The notes below the pieces were generated by a model, which saw nothing but the letters and a program-made list of their open reading frames with translations, was not told the origin of the DNA and searched no databases. This document shows, piece by piece, positions 7,416 through 17,337 of a stretch of 19,129 nt of DNA. Position 1 is the stretch's first letter, and each line of letters begins with the position of its first letter. The translations under genes were made by a program, and so were the position numbers. Source of the DNA: an uncultured Collinsella sp. (lineage in GTDB: Bacteria; Actinomycetota; Coriobacteriia; Coriobacteriales; Coriobacteriaceae); contig URYA01000013.1 in assembly GCA_900551975.1 (NCBI GenBank), forward strand, positions 1 to 19,129. Direction: 5' to 3'.

Positions 7416-8105
7416 TTGCCCGTCGTCGCCGCTATGACCATTACCTCACATGCATCGGATGCCATGGTCGCCATTCCGTTTTGGCTCGAGATGTTCGCTG
7501 TTGTCGCTGCATCGATCTCGGGTGTGCTGGTTGCGCGCGAGCACAAGCTCGACCTGGTGGGCGCGGTCGCGCTCGCGGTGGTCTGCGGTCTGGGCGGCGG
7601 TCTTTTGCGCGATATGACGCTGCAGGTGGGCAACGTCTACATCCTCAACCAGCCGATGGCGCTGCCACTTTCCATTGCCACGGCAGCCATCATCTATATT
7701 TTCCCGGCAATCGTCGACAAACCCGAAAAACTCATTCCCCTGCTCGACATCATCTCGGTCGGCATCTACGCCGCCACTGGAGCAGACAAGGCGCTGGTCT
7801 ACGGCTTTGCGCCGGCGGTGTGCATCATGATGGGCTTTTTCACCGCGGTGGGCGGCGGCATGTTGCGCGACGGCTTTATGGGCGTGGTTCCGGGCATTTT
7901 CCAACGTACTAACTTTTATGCCATCGCCGCCATCGCCGGATCGACAAGCTATGTGTGTCTCGTTATGAGCGGCATCATGAGCAATGTCGCCGCGCTGGTC
8001 GCATGCGTTGTCGTGACCATGGGTCTGCGCTGGCTCTCGCTGCGCTTTGACATCAAAAGCCCCACCGAAGAAGATATCGCGCGCTTCTTGCACCGTAAAA
8101 AGTAG
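7416..8105 (+). CDS. TRIC / UPF0126 family membrane protein (putative cation channel)
   Basis: A 229-residue integral membrane protein with two repeats, each carrying the family signature: GGGLLRD (about 60-66) and GGGMLRD (about 146-152). Hydrophobic segments cover most of the chain, consistent with the seven-helix TRIC fold. Bacterial relatives form trimeric channels permeable to monovalent cations; the physiological role is unclear. I chose TTG at 7416 because AAAGGA lies seven bases before it. ATG 7434 and ATG 7464 are alternatives without good ribosome sites. The frame open from 7155 is rejected, since it would translate the inverted repeat. It stands alone on the plus strand between the nuclease unit and the bactofilin-like gene. 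Confidence 0.88.
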   Translation: MPVVAAMTITSHASDAMVAIPFWLEMFAVVAASISGVLVAREHKLDLVGAVALAVVCGLGGGLLRDMTLQVGNVYILNQPMALPLSIATAAIIYIFPAIVDKPEKLIPLLDIISVGIYAATGADKALVYGFAPAVCIMMGFFTAVGGGMLRDGFMGVVPGIFQRTNFYAIAAIAGSTSYVCLVMSGIMSNVAALVACVVVTMGLRWLSLRFDIKSPTEEDIARFLHRKK

Positions 8106-8174
8106 ACAGCACGGCACGACCCTTCGAAATGCAACCGAGAGGTTCTTTTAGAGCGCCCACGCGTTGGGTACCCT

Positions 8175-8199
8175 GTTAGATATATGCCGAGTATCTAAC
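8175..8199 (+). promoter_or_regulatory. Perfect 8-bp inverted repeat touching the ribosome-binding site
   Basis: GTTAGATA (8175-8182) and TATCTAAC (8192-8199) are separated by 9 bases and end exactly where the GAAGGA ribosome site begins. It could be an operator or a leader hairpin controlling the bactofilin-like gene. Confidence 0.4.
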
Positions 8200-8211
8200 G
8201 AAGGATTCACT

Positions 8212-9357
8212 ATGCCCTGCAATCAATTCCCGTTGACCCAGCGCCGTAAAGCATGGGGCCGCATCACCATCCTATTCGCGCTCATCGCGCTGGCGATCAC
8301 CGTGCTTCCCACGGCGTCGTTCGCCGGCACGGACACCGCAGGCAACGTACTTGCGACCGACAATGACGCCAATCCGTCCGGCGTTGAGGGTGACCTGTAC
8401 TGGGCCGGTCAGGCCCTCAACTTGGATGATGTGTCCATCGACCGCGATATCATCGCCGCGGGCGATACCCTCTCAATTCGCGACTGCACGGTGGGCGGCG
8501 CCATTCGTCTTGCGGCGCGCACGATTGATATCGCCCAGACCACGGTTGATGGCAGCGTGACCGTTGCTGGCCAGCATGTCGTTCTCAATTCCGACAGCAC
8601 CGCCAACTGTTTCTACGCGATAGGCGAGACGGTTGCCTTGCGAGGCTCCACCAAGTCGGCAGCGCTTGCGGGCGATACGGTGACCATCGATGGCACCGTC
8701 GAGGGCGATGTCGAGGTTTGGGCCGACAAGCTCATCCTGGGCAAGAACGCCCATATCACCGGCACCGTGAACGCGCACGTCTCCGAGGACCCCGAGCGCG
8801 CCGCGGGAGCCGAGGTCGGCGCACTCAAGATCGACCGCACCGAGAACGAGGATACTTCCACCGTTAACGATGTCATCGGCGGTATCGTCGCCGCGGCACT
8901 CTCGACCTGCTTTGTCGCTCTGCTGCTCGAGCTCGTCTTTCCGCGTGCGACTGCCAGCGCCGCCGGTATGCTCCACCAGCGCCCCATGCCCCTGTGGGTG
9001 AGCGGTCTTCTGGGCACGATTGCTATCGTCCCCGCCGTCCTACTGCTAATTATCTCTATCGCTGGTCTGTCGCTTGCCGGAGCCCTCATGTGCGGTGTTA
9101 TTGGCATCGCGCTGGTGTCGAGTGCCTTTGCAGGGTGCGCGATCGCGCGCATGGTCGGACACAGCCAGAACCGCTACGCCATGGCAGCCGCTGGTGGCGT
9201 AATCGCAGGCGCCCTCACGGGGCTTCCCCTCGTAGGCGGCTTCATCAGCGGCGTGGCCTTTGTCTTTATGCTCGGCTACATCATCCAAATCATCTGGCAC
9301 AACGCCCACCTCAAGCCGCAGCAGCCGGCTAACACGCCAGAGCTTCCCACCGCTTAG
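8212..9357 (+). CDS. Secreted or membrane-anchored bactofilin-like (polymer-forming) protein
   Basis: 381 residues. A basic start (RRKAWGR) and hydrophobic stretch (18-37) ending SFA look like a signal peptide. Residues about 60-190 show short repeated turns (IDGTVEGDVEVWADKLILGKNAHITG region) typical of the right-handed beta-helix of bactofilin/polymer-forming domains. About five hydrophobic helices fill residues 222-363, followed by a short Pro-rich tail. Bactofilins polymerise into filaments without nucleotide. Here the domain is predicted to lie outside the cytoplasm and be anchored by the C-terminal helices, unlike the cytosolic classical form. ATG 8212 has GAAGGA six bases upstream. It ends before REP-like hairpins and a strong terminator. 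Function is unknown beyond a likely cell-envelope role. Confidence 0.75.
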   Translation: MPCNQFPLTQRRKAWGRITILFALIALAITVLPTASFAGTDTAGNVLATDNDANPSGVEGDLYWAGQALNLDDVSIDRDIIAAGDTLSIRDCTVGGAIRLAARTIDIAQTTVDGSVTVAGQHVVLNSDSTANCFYAIGETVALRGSTKSAALAGDTVTIDGTVEGDVEVWADKLILGKNAHITGTVNAHVSEDPERAAGAEVGALKIDRTENEDTSTVNDVIGGIVAAALSTCFVALLLELVFPRATASAAGMLHQRPMPLWVSGLLGTIAIVPAVLLLIISIAGLSLAGALMCGVIGIALVSSAFAGCAIARMVGHSQNRYAMAAAGGVIAGALTGLPLVGGFISGVAFVFMLGYIIQIIWHNAHLKPQQPANTPELPTA

Positions 9358-9365
9358 CAGCCGAT

Positions 9366-9396
9366 CACCACAAAGGGGCCAGGCACCTTTGTGGTG
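9366..9396 (+). repeat. REP-like hairpin repeat, copy 1
   Basis: A perfect 11-bp stem (CACCACAAAGG at 9366-9376, CCTTTGTGGTG at 9386-9396) with the loop GGCCAGGCA. The AAAGGGG-CCAGG-CTTT core is shared with copies 2 and 3. It starts 8 bp after the bactofilin-like stop codon. Confidence 0.7.
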
Positions 9397-9425
9397 GTGC
9401 AAAGGGGTCAGGTTACTTTGCAACA
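9396..9425 (+). repeat. REP-like hairpin repeat, copy 2
   Basis: Stem TGCAAAG (9398-9404) with CTTTGCA (9416-9422), loop GGGTCAGGTTA. It abuts copy 1. It matches copy 3 on the opposite strand at 25 of 30 positions. Confidence 0.7.
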
Positions 9426-9434
9426 ACAAACGAG

Positions 9435-9473
9435 GCGGGGCACTCGGTCATATCGACCGGGTGCCCCGCTTTT
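9435..9473 (+). terminator. Strong intrinsic terminator after the bactofilin-like gene
   Basis: The 15-bp stem GCGGGGCACTCGGTC (9435-9449) with GACCGGGTGCCCCGC (9455-9469) has one G-T pair and runs into TTTTCTT. Read the other way it is followed by a broken T-run, so it may also help end the convergent pilin operon, whose last stop is 106 bp to the right. Confidence 0.85.
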
Positions 9474-9578
9474 CTTGGAGGGTTCTCTAGTAACTTTTTC
9501 AAAACCAATGATCATCAGGTCGGTAGGCCTGCGCGTCACTCATTACGGAGGCAGTACGCCAGTGAGCATGAAAGGCAA

Positions 9579-11222
9579 TTATTTTTCACGACGACCGCCT
9601 CCCCGCTTGATGACGAGCCCGACAACAATAGCCGCCACTCCGATGGCAGCCAAAGCCGCCACCAGCACCAACGTTCTATCTCCCGTCGAGGGTATAAAGC
9701 CACGACTTGCTTCTTTGCTCGGGGTGTTGAGCACCGACAGCTCAATCGAACCCGTCCCGGCATCGGCGGTATCAACCCGCAGAGGGCTTTTGACCGACAC
9801 GGTCACCTTGAGCTTCGCGGCCGCCACCTGCTTAGCGTCCAATCCCTCAGACGTAACCGTTACCGTTCGTTTGCCCTCAAAGGCGGTGTATCCCTTGGGA
9901 GCCGCGGCCTCCTCGACGGTGTAGACACCCGCGTCCACACCGCTCAATTCCGCGTGGCCGTCCGCGCCCGTGATGACGCACGCGTCAGCATCCGTCGACC
10001 ACGAGCCGTCGGTCGTTAGGATGCGCCCGCGGTCATCGATGATGCGCAGTTTGGCACTCGCGAGCGGTTTATCGTCCGAGCTCGAGCGCTTGATGAGGCT
10101 GAGTCCCCAGGTATAGGCCGTGGCGTCATCACTCGGCGTATGGGTGAATCCGGCATCGCCGGACTGGTCGGCAAAGGGAGAGCGCGGGTAGCGCAGGTAG
10201 ACCTCGTTGGGGTTGCCCTTCGCGATGCCGTGGTTGCATGCGCTGTTGAGCGGCGCGTTGTACACGGCGACCACGCGGGCGCCCGCGGTGAAGGCGTCGG
10301 CCCCGCCGAGCGCGGCGATGAGGTCGCCGGTGCGCACGGTGAAGGCATTGCCCTCGACCGAGACCTTGCACTGTGAAGTAATGTCTGTCCACCCTTTAGC
10401 CGGCGTCGAGTTGGTGTTGCCACCCTCACATGCGACGACGTCGAAGCCGCCGTCCGCGCCCGCCGCCACGTACACGCGCATGCTCGCGGCCACCTTGGAG
10501 GGGTCGAGCCCCGCACTCATGGTGTCGACGAACTGTACCGTATAGGTGTCGTACGCCGTGAGCCCCGCCGGGACCGTGGCCGAGAGGCGCCAGTACAGGT
10601 CGTCGGCAACCGTGGCGTCGGCGGCCTTCTGCCAGGCGGCGGTGCTGTCCTCCAGCACGTGTTTTTGGACCTTGGGGGTCGCCGCCTTGGGCTTGACGGT
10701 GACGGCGCTGCCGCCGACCAGGGTCATGATCGGCGCGGTGCCGGCCTCGCCCTGGGCGATGGCGTCGCCGTCGGCGACGATGAGCCAGTAGCCGCAGGGC
10801 AGCTCGGCCGCCGTGCCCGCGTTAAGGGCCACGGAAGTTGCGTCGGCATTGCAAATCGCGCGGGCAAGCTTTGCCGTCAGCGCGGTCGTCATATGCCCGT
10901 CGGCATTCATCCACTCGGCAGTCTCTTGCGCCGCCGATGCCGAGCCATCAAGCCCCGCATCATGAAGCACGGGAAGAACGGCTTGACGAACCGCGCCATT
11001 CGCCCACGTTACGTCAGTTGCAATTTTATGGCCAGCATCGTCATCATCGATAACTGTCGCCGAAAAGAGCTGGTACGCGTCATACCGCGTCGCGACTGTA
11101 CCGTCCACCGTAATGGCACCGGTGTCGGCAGCACGAGCCGTCCTGGGCAGCATCGCAAAAGAGAACATAGCGACCGTAGCTATCGTTGCGACGGCCAACA
11201 AGCGGCACCAAAGCCTACTCAC
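9579..11222 (-). CDS. LPXTG-type pilin subunit with SpaA/Cna-B isopeptide domain
   Basis: A 547-residue secreted, wall-anchored pilin. It has a signal peptide of about 31 residues (cut near ARA-AD), an N-terminal domain (RYDAYQLF and GYWLIVADGD), and a fimbrial D2-type domain from about 182 (TPKVQKHV holds candidate linking lysines 184 and 187). A SpaA-like Cna-B domain follows at about 370-500 with the E-box YTVEEAAAPKGY, then the sorting signal IPSTG (510-514), a hydrophobic helix and a basic tail. The combination indicates a sortase-polymerised shaft subunit; which lysine links is inferred. I chose GTG 11222 because GAGGTGG precedes it; it overlaps the upstream gene's stop by 8 bp. ATG 11279 lies deep inside the neighbour and is rejected. 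It is second in a two-gene operon. Confidence 0.87.
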   Translation of the reverse strand: MSRLWCRLLAVATIATVAMFSFAMLPRTARAADTGAITVDGTVATRYDAYQLFSATVIDDDDAGHKIATDVTWANGAVRQAVLPVLHDAGLDGSASAAQETAEWMNADGHMTTALTAKLARAICNADATSVALNAGTAAELPCGYWLIVADGDAIAQGEAGTAPIMTLVGGSAVTVKPKAATPKVQKHVLEDSTAAWQKAADATVADDLYWRLSATVPAGLTAYDTYTVQFVDTMSAGLDPSKVAASMRVYVAAGADGGFDVVACEGGNTNSTPAKGWTDITSQCKVSVEGNAFTVRTGDLIAALGGADAFTAGARVVAVYNAPLNSACNHGIAKGNPNEVYLRYPRSPFADQSGDAGFTHTPSDDATAYTWGLSLIKRSSSDDKPLASAKLRIIDDRGRILTTDGSWSTDADACVITGADGHAELSGVDAGVYTVEEAAAPKGYTAFEGKRTVTVTSEGLDAKQVAAAKLKVTVSVKSPLRVDTADAGTGSIELSVLNTPSKEASRGFIPSTGDRTLVLVAALAAIGVAAIVVGLVIKRGGGRREK

Positions 11223-14200
11223 GGCGACCACCTCGATCTTGATCGCGATGGCGGTGAGCATGCATCCATGTCGCGGCAAAGCACAGCAGCGAAGCGCCAG
11301 CCAGATACGTCATAGTCAAGCCGGCACCGCCTGCCTCGGGAAGCGTGGTCGAGTATCTGTTGGTAAAAGTCGGCGGGGTCGAAGAGCCATTGTCATAGGT
11401 GACGGTGGCGACGAGATTCCTCTCACCGTTGTCCACCTTAACCGTAACCTTGTGCTGGGTCCTGTCGTAGGTGATGTGGTCCTTGACGTTGTTCTCGGCG
11501 CCCTCGGGGACGACCTCAGAGATGGTATAAGTATAGGTATCGGCCTTGTTGTAGTCGACGTTGAAGGAGACGTTGCCCATGGCATCGTTGGTCACCGTTT
11601 GGAGCACCCTGTCCTTGTCATCCTTGAGCGCGAACGAGAACTGACCTTCCTTGAACGTTCCGCCTGCGAGCACCTTCTCTGCGTTAATAACCGCCTTGCC
11701 CGTCATGCGGTTGTCGTAGACCCAGATCTCGTCCTTCTTTGTATCGTCGATGATCTCCGCACCGTCGACGATGTCCTTTGCCTTAGTTAGCGCAGCCTGA
11801 TAATCCTTGTCGCTCGCGCTGCCCTTGAGCATGATCCACGTGGGATCGGCCTTGGCATAGCCAACAGGCGCCTTGGTCTCCACGAGCTGATAGAGCACGC
11901 AATTACTCATCTTCTTGTCGCTTGTGCCGAACGAGATTTTGCCGTTGGCGTCGGTGGGGACGTCGATCGCGGCCTCGTCAAACGGCGTTCTGGCGTTCTC
12001 TACATTTCCGTCATCCGCAACCTGGCCCATATCCACGCTGTAGAGTGTGAACTTCGCCCCCTCGAGCGTCGCGCCGACCTGCTGGGCGTCGTACTTGGTC
12101 ATCGTGATGCTGTAGCCGTTGCCGCCCGCGCTGGCGGACGCATTTTGAATCTTCCATTTTTGCTCGTCGATCGCCGAACCCTCCGTCACCCCCGCAAGCT
12201 CGGCGGTGTTGGAAAGGGACACCTCTTCGCCGGGGTTTCCGGTCGGGATAACCTCATACTCGACCTTGAGGTATTTCCCGTCGGGCACCTCAAGAGTCAA
12301 CTTCGTACACGAGCCAGATTCATCCTTGACTTGCTCCATCTTCGACGAATAGTCCTTATCAGCCAGCGGTGACCAGGCACCATTCACCTGCTCATAGACC
12401 TTAAGCGTCGACGGCACCAGCGCGCACTTGGCATCCATGGTATCGACGAGCTCAAGGAAGTCGGTGCCATTTTTAAGGGCAACGGCAGACTCGTTAACAA
12501 GAATGGTGTATTTGATGCGATTGCTATTGGCAACCTGCTCGCCGGACTTTTTGATGACGTTGTTCTTAATGATGACGTCACCTTTACCGGAATCGAACTG
12601 TTTAACTCCTGACCCCGCGCTGGCCTTGTTGGTGAACTTCACCTCGTTTGTGGAGGTATCGAGCTCACCGCGCTTGACCGCCGTCTTGTACGTGAGCTTT
12701 GCGTAGCCGGCATAGCTTTCAAGCTCAGTCGTGGGGATGGAGAAGGTGACCGTATTGCCGTTGCGGCTGACGTTGTCGGCGGCGAGCGTCCGACCCGTAA
12801 CGACCTCCTTGGCCTCGCCTCCGCGATGAAGCCCCGTATGTTTATCATAGGGGTTCTGCACGAGCGTATACTTTGCGGAATTCGCAACATAGCTCATACC
12901 ATCCGGAAGGCTATCAACGATATTCAGCGGTTTCCCGCCCAGCTTTCCAGCTCCATAGTATTCGAACTCGCCATTTGCGCCCTTATTACCCTTTTGGCGG
13001 TTTGCATACACCGTCCAGTCGACGATCCAGGCGCCCTTCTCATCCGAGCCGTCAACGGTATGCCAATCGAAGTTCTCAACCCAAGACACCTTCGACTCCG
13101 CTTCCGGCTTCTCGACCGCGGGCATCGTTTCTCGGTTGACAACGTACTTGATGGGTTCGGTGAACGGCCACTGTAGTCTCAGGCCCGGTGCTTCGACCGC
13201 TGCGAAGTTTGAGTACCAGCCCGACAGCGCTTCTGATGTGGTGTCGTAGGTGATAACGGCGTAGTCCTCGTTCTCGAGAGCGGCTTTCACGTTGTCGGTA
13301 ACGATGATTTTGAGGTCGTAGTTTTTCTTTGTTTCATTACCCGGATAGCTGGTCGTTGGTCTCCAGTCGGTGCCCGGAACCAGCTCGGTATTGCCGATTT
13401 TAATGGTAATGGAGCTTTCGTCGACGCCAAGTTTCTGCGACCATGCCGACTGAAACGTGTCCTTCACCGTCACCTCGCCTGGATGGGCCGCATTGACGAT
13501 CGCCTTCAGCGCGACCTTCGTCTCCCACGTCGCCCTGCCCGTCGTCGCCGCCTCATCGTATCTCACGAGCCTCTTGGTGATCGGCACAACACCCGTCAGC
13601 TGCGGCGTGAAACTGCCATCATCCGTACCGGAAACGGAACCTTTGCGCTCGATGGTCGCGCTGTTGCGCACGGTGTCGTACGAGCTCGTATCGTTCATCT
13701 TGGTGTGATAAACGATGCAGTAGGTGGCGTACTTATCCTCAAGGTTGTTCGGGAACGTATAGGAAAAGAAATTATCCTTAGGTTCAAGTTTTCTTTCACA
13801 AATCTTGACTCCGCTCGCCTCCGAGTCGCCTTTGTAAACCGTAAAGTTGCCCGTATACGTCTGTTTTCCGTCCAGATTATCGGTGAACATGTATCCGCTC
13901 ATGTCGGCCTTGAGCTTGCCTTGGTTGAGCTTGACCGTCCACTTGATGTCCGACGGCGTGCCTGAGCCATTGGACTTCTTGATCATGTCATAGCCGAATG
14001 TAACAGGCTCAGCCGTAGCTGTTCTGTTATCGCTGTCGCTTGAGCCAGCCCAATTCCACGTTGCCTTATTCTCAGCTTTGATCAAATCGCCGCCGTTCGC
14101 GGCAACACCGCTCTTCAGCACCGTATCGTACGTGATCGTGTGGTTGCCCCGGGAAAGGTTGCCCAGGCTGTCGAGGGTTACGACCTGGCCGTCGATCATC

Positions 14201-14958
14201 GGCTGGGAGTCAAGCTTCTTGCCGTCGAGCTTGAAACTGTCGTTCACAAAGTCGAAGTTGTCGCCCAGCGTATCAGTGAAGCTAACGTCCGTAGCATACG
14301 ACTCTACGGTAAGCGTAACAGTCCAGGTAACCTTGGCCACGCCATCTGCGCCCTGGGAGAAGGTCCCCGACTTCGTCCCCGTGACTTTGCCGTCCTTGAT
14401 AGGGATTTTGATCGTTCCCACACCAGGGAACACGACAGATGCGTTGCCGCCTGAGCCGGTGCCCTTGTCTGCAAGCTCGAACGAGAAATTGGCTCCGACA
14501 TAAATCTCCGCAGGGTTTGACGCAAGCCAGTTTTTGTCAAACGCAAAGATGACCTTATTGTCCTTAATCTTCCACGTGCCAGCCTTGGCGGCAGTGGCTT
14601 CCGAACCCTCCATGAGGTCGCCGCCGTCGTTGTCGTCAACGACAATGGTGTCGGGCAGCTTATAGACAGCGATGTTCTTCTCGGGCGTAGGCGCCTTGCC
14701 GGCGTTGAATTGTGCCGAGAAAGCTCCATAGAGCGTCGAAGTGGACGTTACGGGATCCTCGAGCTTTTGAGTATGGTGCTCATCGGTATACAGCCTGACA
14801 TCAACCGTCGCCGTATCCCCATCGATCACAATCGGCGTCGGCGTCGTCGCATCCTCGGCGCGCACGGGGACGGCACCGTGAAAAACTGCGGCGGTGAGAC
14901 TAATTAAAATGAAGATCAGGGCCGCCATACCAAGCGACCGTGAGTGGTGTGCGTCCAT
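11215..14958 (-). CDS. Large LPXTG-type surface adhesin / pilus tip-like protein
   Basis: 1,247 residues, secreted and wall-anchored. The signal peptide ends near VRA-ED (34). Then come about five adhesin-type Ig-like modules recognisable by repeated strand-and-turn patterns such as KVTWTVTLTV...FTDTL, IKWTVKLN...FTDNL and NIVDSLPDGMSYVANS. A SpaA/Cna-B domain (about 948-1084, E-box QLVETKAPVGY) and a Spy0128/FctA-type pilin domain (about 1088-1202, TISEV near 1146) follow. The sorting signal LPEAG (1206-1210), a membrane helix and a basic tail end it. Intramolecular isopeptide bonds are likely from the Lys/Glu motifs. ATG 14958 has AAGGGA about six bases upstream. It is first in the operon, before the smaller pilin. 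The ligand cannot be told from the sequence. Confidence 0.86.
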   Translation of the reverse strand: MDAHHSRSLGMAALIFILISLTAAVFHGAVPVRAEDATTPTPIVIDGDTATVDVRLYTDEHHTQKLEDPVTSTSTLYGAFSAQFNAGKAPTPEKNIAVYKLPDTIVVDDNDGGDLMEGSEATAAKAGTWKIKDNKVIFAFDKNWLASNPAEIYVGANFSFELADKGTGSGGNASVVFPGVGTIKIPIKDGKVTGTKSGTFSQGADGVAKVTWTVTLTVESYATDVSFTDTLGDNFDFVNDSFKLDGKKLDSQPMIDGQVVTLDSLGNLSRGNHTITYDTVLKSGVAANGGDLIKAENKATWNWAGSSDSDNRTATAEPVTFGYDMIKKSNGSGTPSDIKWTVKLNQGKLKADMSGYMFTDNLDGKQTYTGNFTVYKGDSEASGVKICERKLEPKDNFFSYTFPNNLEDKYATYCIVYHTKMNDTSSYDTVRNSATIERKGSVSGTDDGSFTPQLTGVVPITKRLVRYDEAATTGRATWETKVALKAIVNAAHPGEVTVKDTFQSAWSQKLGVDESSITIKIGNTELVPGTDWRPTTSYPGNETKKNYDLKIIVTDNVKAALENEDYAVITYDTTSEALSGWYSNFAAVEAPGLRLQWPFTEPIKYVVNRETMPAVEKPEAESKVSWVENFDWHTVDGSDEKGAWIVDWTVYANRQKGNKGANGEFEYYGAGKLGGKPLNIVDSLPDGMSYVANSAKYTLVQNPYDKHTGLHRGGEAKEVVTGRTLAADNVSRNGNTVTFSIPTTELESYAGYAKLTYKTAVKRGELDTSTNEVKFTNKASAGSGVKQFDSGKGDVIIKNNVIKKSGEQVANSNRIKYTILVNESAVALKNGTDFLELVDTMDAKCALVPSTLKVYEQVNGAWSPLADKDYSSKMEQVKDESGSCTKLTLEVPDGKYLKVEYEVIPTGNPGEEVSLSNTAELAGVTEGSAIDEQKWKIQNASASAGGNGYSITMTKYDAQQVGATLEGAKFTLYSVDMGQVADDGNVENARTPFDEAAIDVPTDANGKISFGTSDKKMSNCVLYQLVETKAPVGYAKADPTWIMLKGSASDKDYQAALTKAKDIVDGAEIIDDTKKDEIWVYDNRMTGKAVINAEKVLAGGTFKEGQFSFALKDDKDRVLQTVTNDAMGNVSFNVDYNKADTYTYTISEVVPEGAENNVKDHITYDRTQHKVTVKVDNGERNLVATVTYDNGSSTPPTFTNRYSTTLPEAGGAGLTMTYLAGASLLCFAATWMHAHRHRDQDRGGRRE

Positions 14959-15290
14959 AGTTGTCCCTTAATTCCTACAACACAGTGTGGAATACGGCGA
15001 ATCGTCGGATCGAACACAAGCCCCAACATCAACGAGAACCTACCTAGCGCATTGCAAGAACCCATTGGGGAGCGCCTTCTAAGACGGTTCGTCTATGCCA
15101 CATGCATAAAATATAATATAGATACCAATCATGTAAGCCGCAGGTCAAGAGGTCTTTTAATTTAATACCAGTTGATATTTACCTGTTAACGGTTTTGCAT
15201 TAAAGCAGTTATATTCTGTGGAATTGTGTATATGTTTAAACAACTTAACTTTGACCGGAAAGCCGATCGGAGGGATAGTCGCCCCAGCTG
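14959..15290 (-). promoter_or_regulatory. AT-rich upstream region of the pilin operon
   Basis: No gene. This is the most AT-rich stretch of the window (15105-15245). On the minus strand it holds TTGACC (15143-15148) and TATATT/TATTAT-like boxes about 17-22 bp downstream, but no single pair is compelling. TGTTTAAACA (15233-15242) is a perfect 10-bp palindrome. The leader from these boxes to the start codon would be about 150 bases. No invertible repeats or homopolymer tracts suggesting phase variation were seen. Confidence 0.35.
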
Positions 15291-15320
15291 TGGTGCAAAC
15301 TAACCCGTCCCCCTTGCACC
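15291..15320 (-). repeat. REP-like hairpin repeat, copy 3
   Basis: The reverse complement matches 9396-9425 at 25 of 30 positions. The arms GGTGCAA/TTGCACC pair perfectly although their outer bases differ from copy 2, as expected if the hairpin is kept. It lies directly beyond the typA terminator. Confidence 0.65.
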
Positions 15321-15322
15321 AA

Positions 15323-15355
15323 AAAGGGCGCCGACCGCGATGGTCGGCGCCCTTT
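15323..15355 (-). terminator. Intrinsic terminator of typA
   Basis: A perfect 14-bp stem (AAAGGGCGCCGACC and its complement) with a 5-base loop, followed on the minus strand by T-residues. It lies 27 bp past the typA stop. The plus-strand side also has a T-rich end. Confidence 0.88.
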
Positions 15356-15381
15356 CTTGTAAAAGCTCTAGAGTCCAGCGC

Positions 15382-17220
<1,839 letters not shown>

Positions 17221-17267
17221 GTAGTTCCCCTATCTTCTATCTATATACAACCGGCACGCGTATGCGA

Positions 17268-17295
17268 CCCGCCCAGCGATACAACGCTCGGCGGG
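17268..17295 (-). other. GC-rich hairpin between the 149-residue gene and typA
   Basis: Arms CCCGCCCAGCG (17268-17278) and CGCTCGGCGGG (17285-17295) pair with one mismatch around a 6-base loop. There is no T-run on either side, so it is not a typical intrinsic terminator; a leader structure for typA is possible. Confidence 0.4.
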
Positions 17296-17337
17296 AATAT
17301 TGAGCCTTTTACCGAAAACTCGTTTATTTTAGCGATT

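Noticed and set aside
9046..9429. Minus-strand frame of 127 codons at the end of the bactofilin-like gene
   Set aside because: It runs through the REP-like hairpins and opposes a gene with a signal peptide and clear membrane helices. There is no ribosome site or family resemblance.
11223..11279. Longer start of the second pilin at ATG 11279
   Set aside because: It would add 19 residues ahead of a complete signal peptide and overlap the upstream gene by 65 bp. The GTG at 11222 has GAGGTGG upstream.
15143..15320. Riboswitch (c-di-GMP or cobalamin type) between typA and the pilin operon
   Set aside because: I looked for conserved cores such as GCAAAGCC and a cobalamin box and did not find them. 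The structure present is explained by the typA terminator and the REP-like hairpin.
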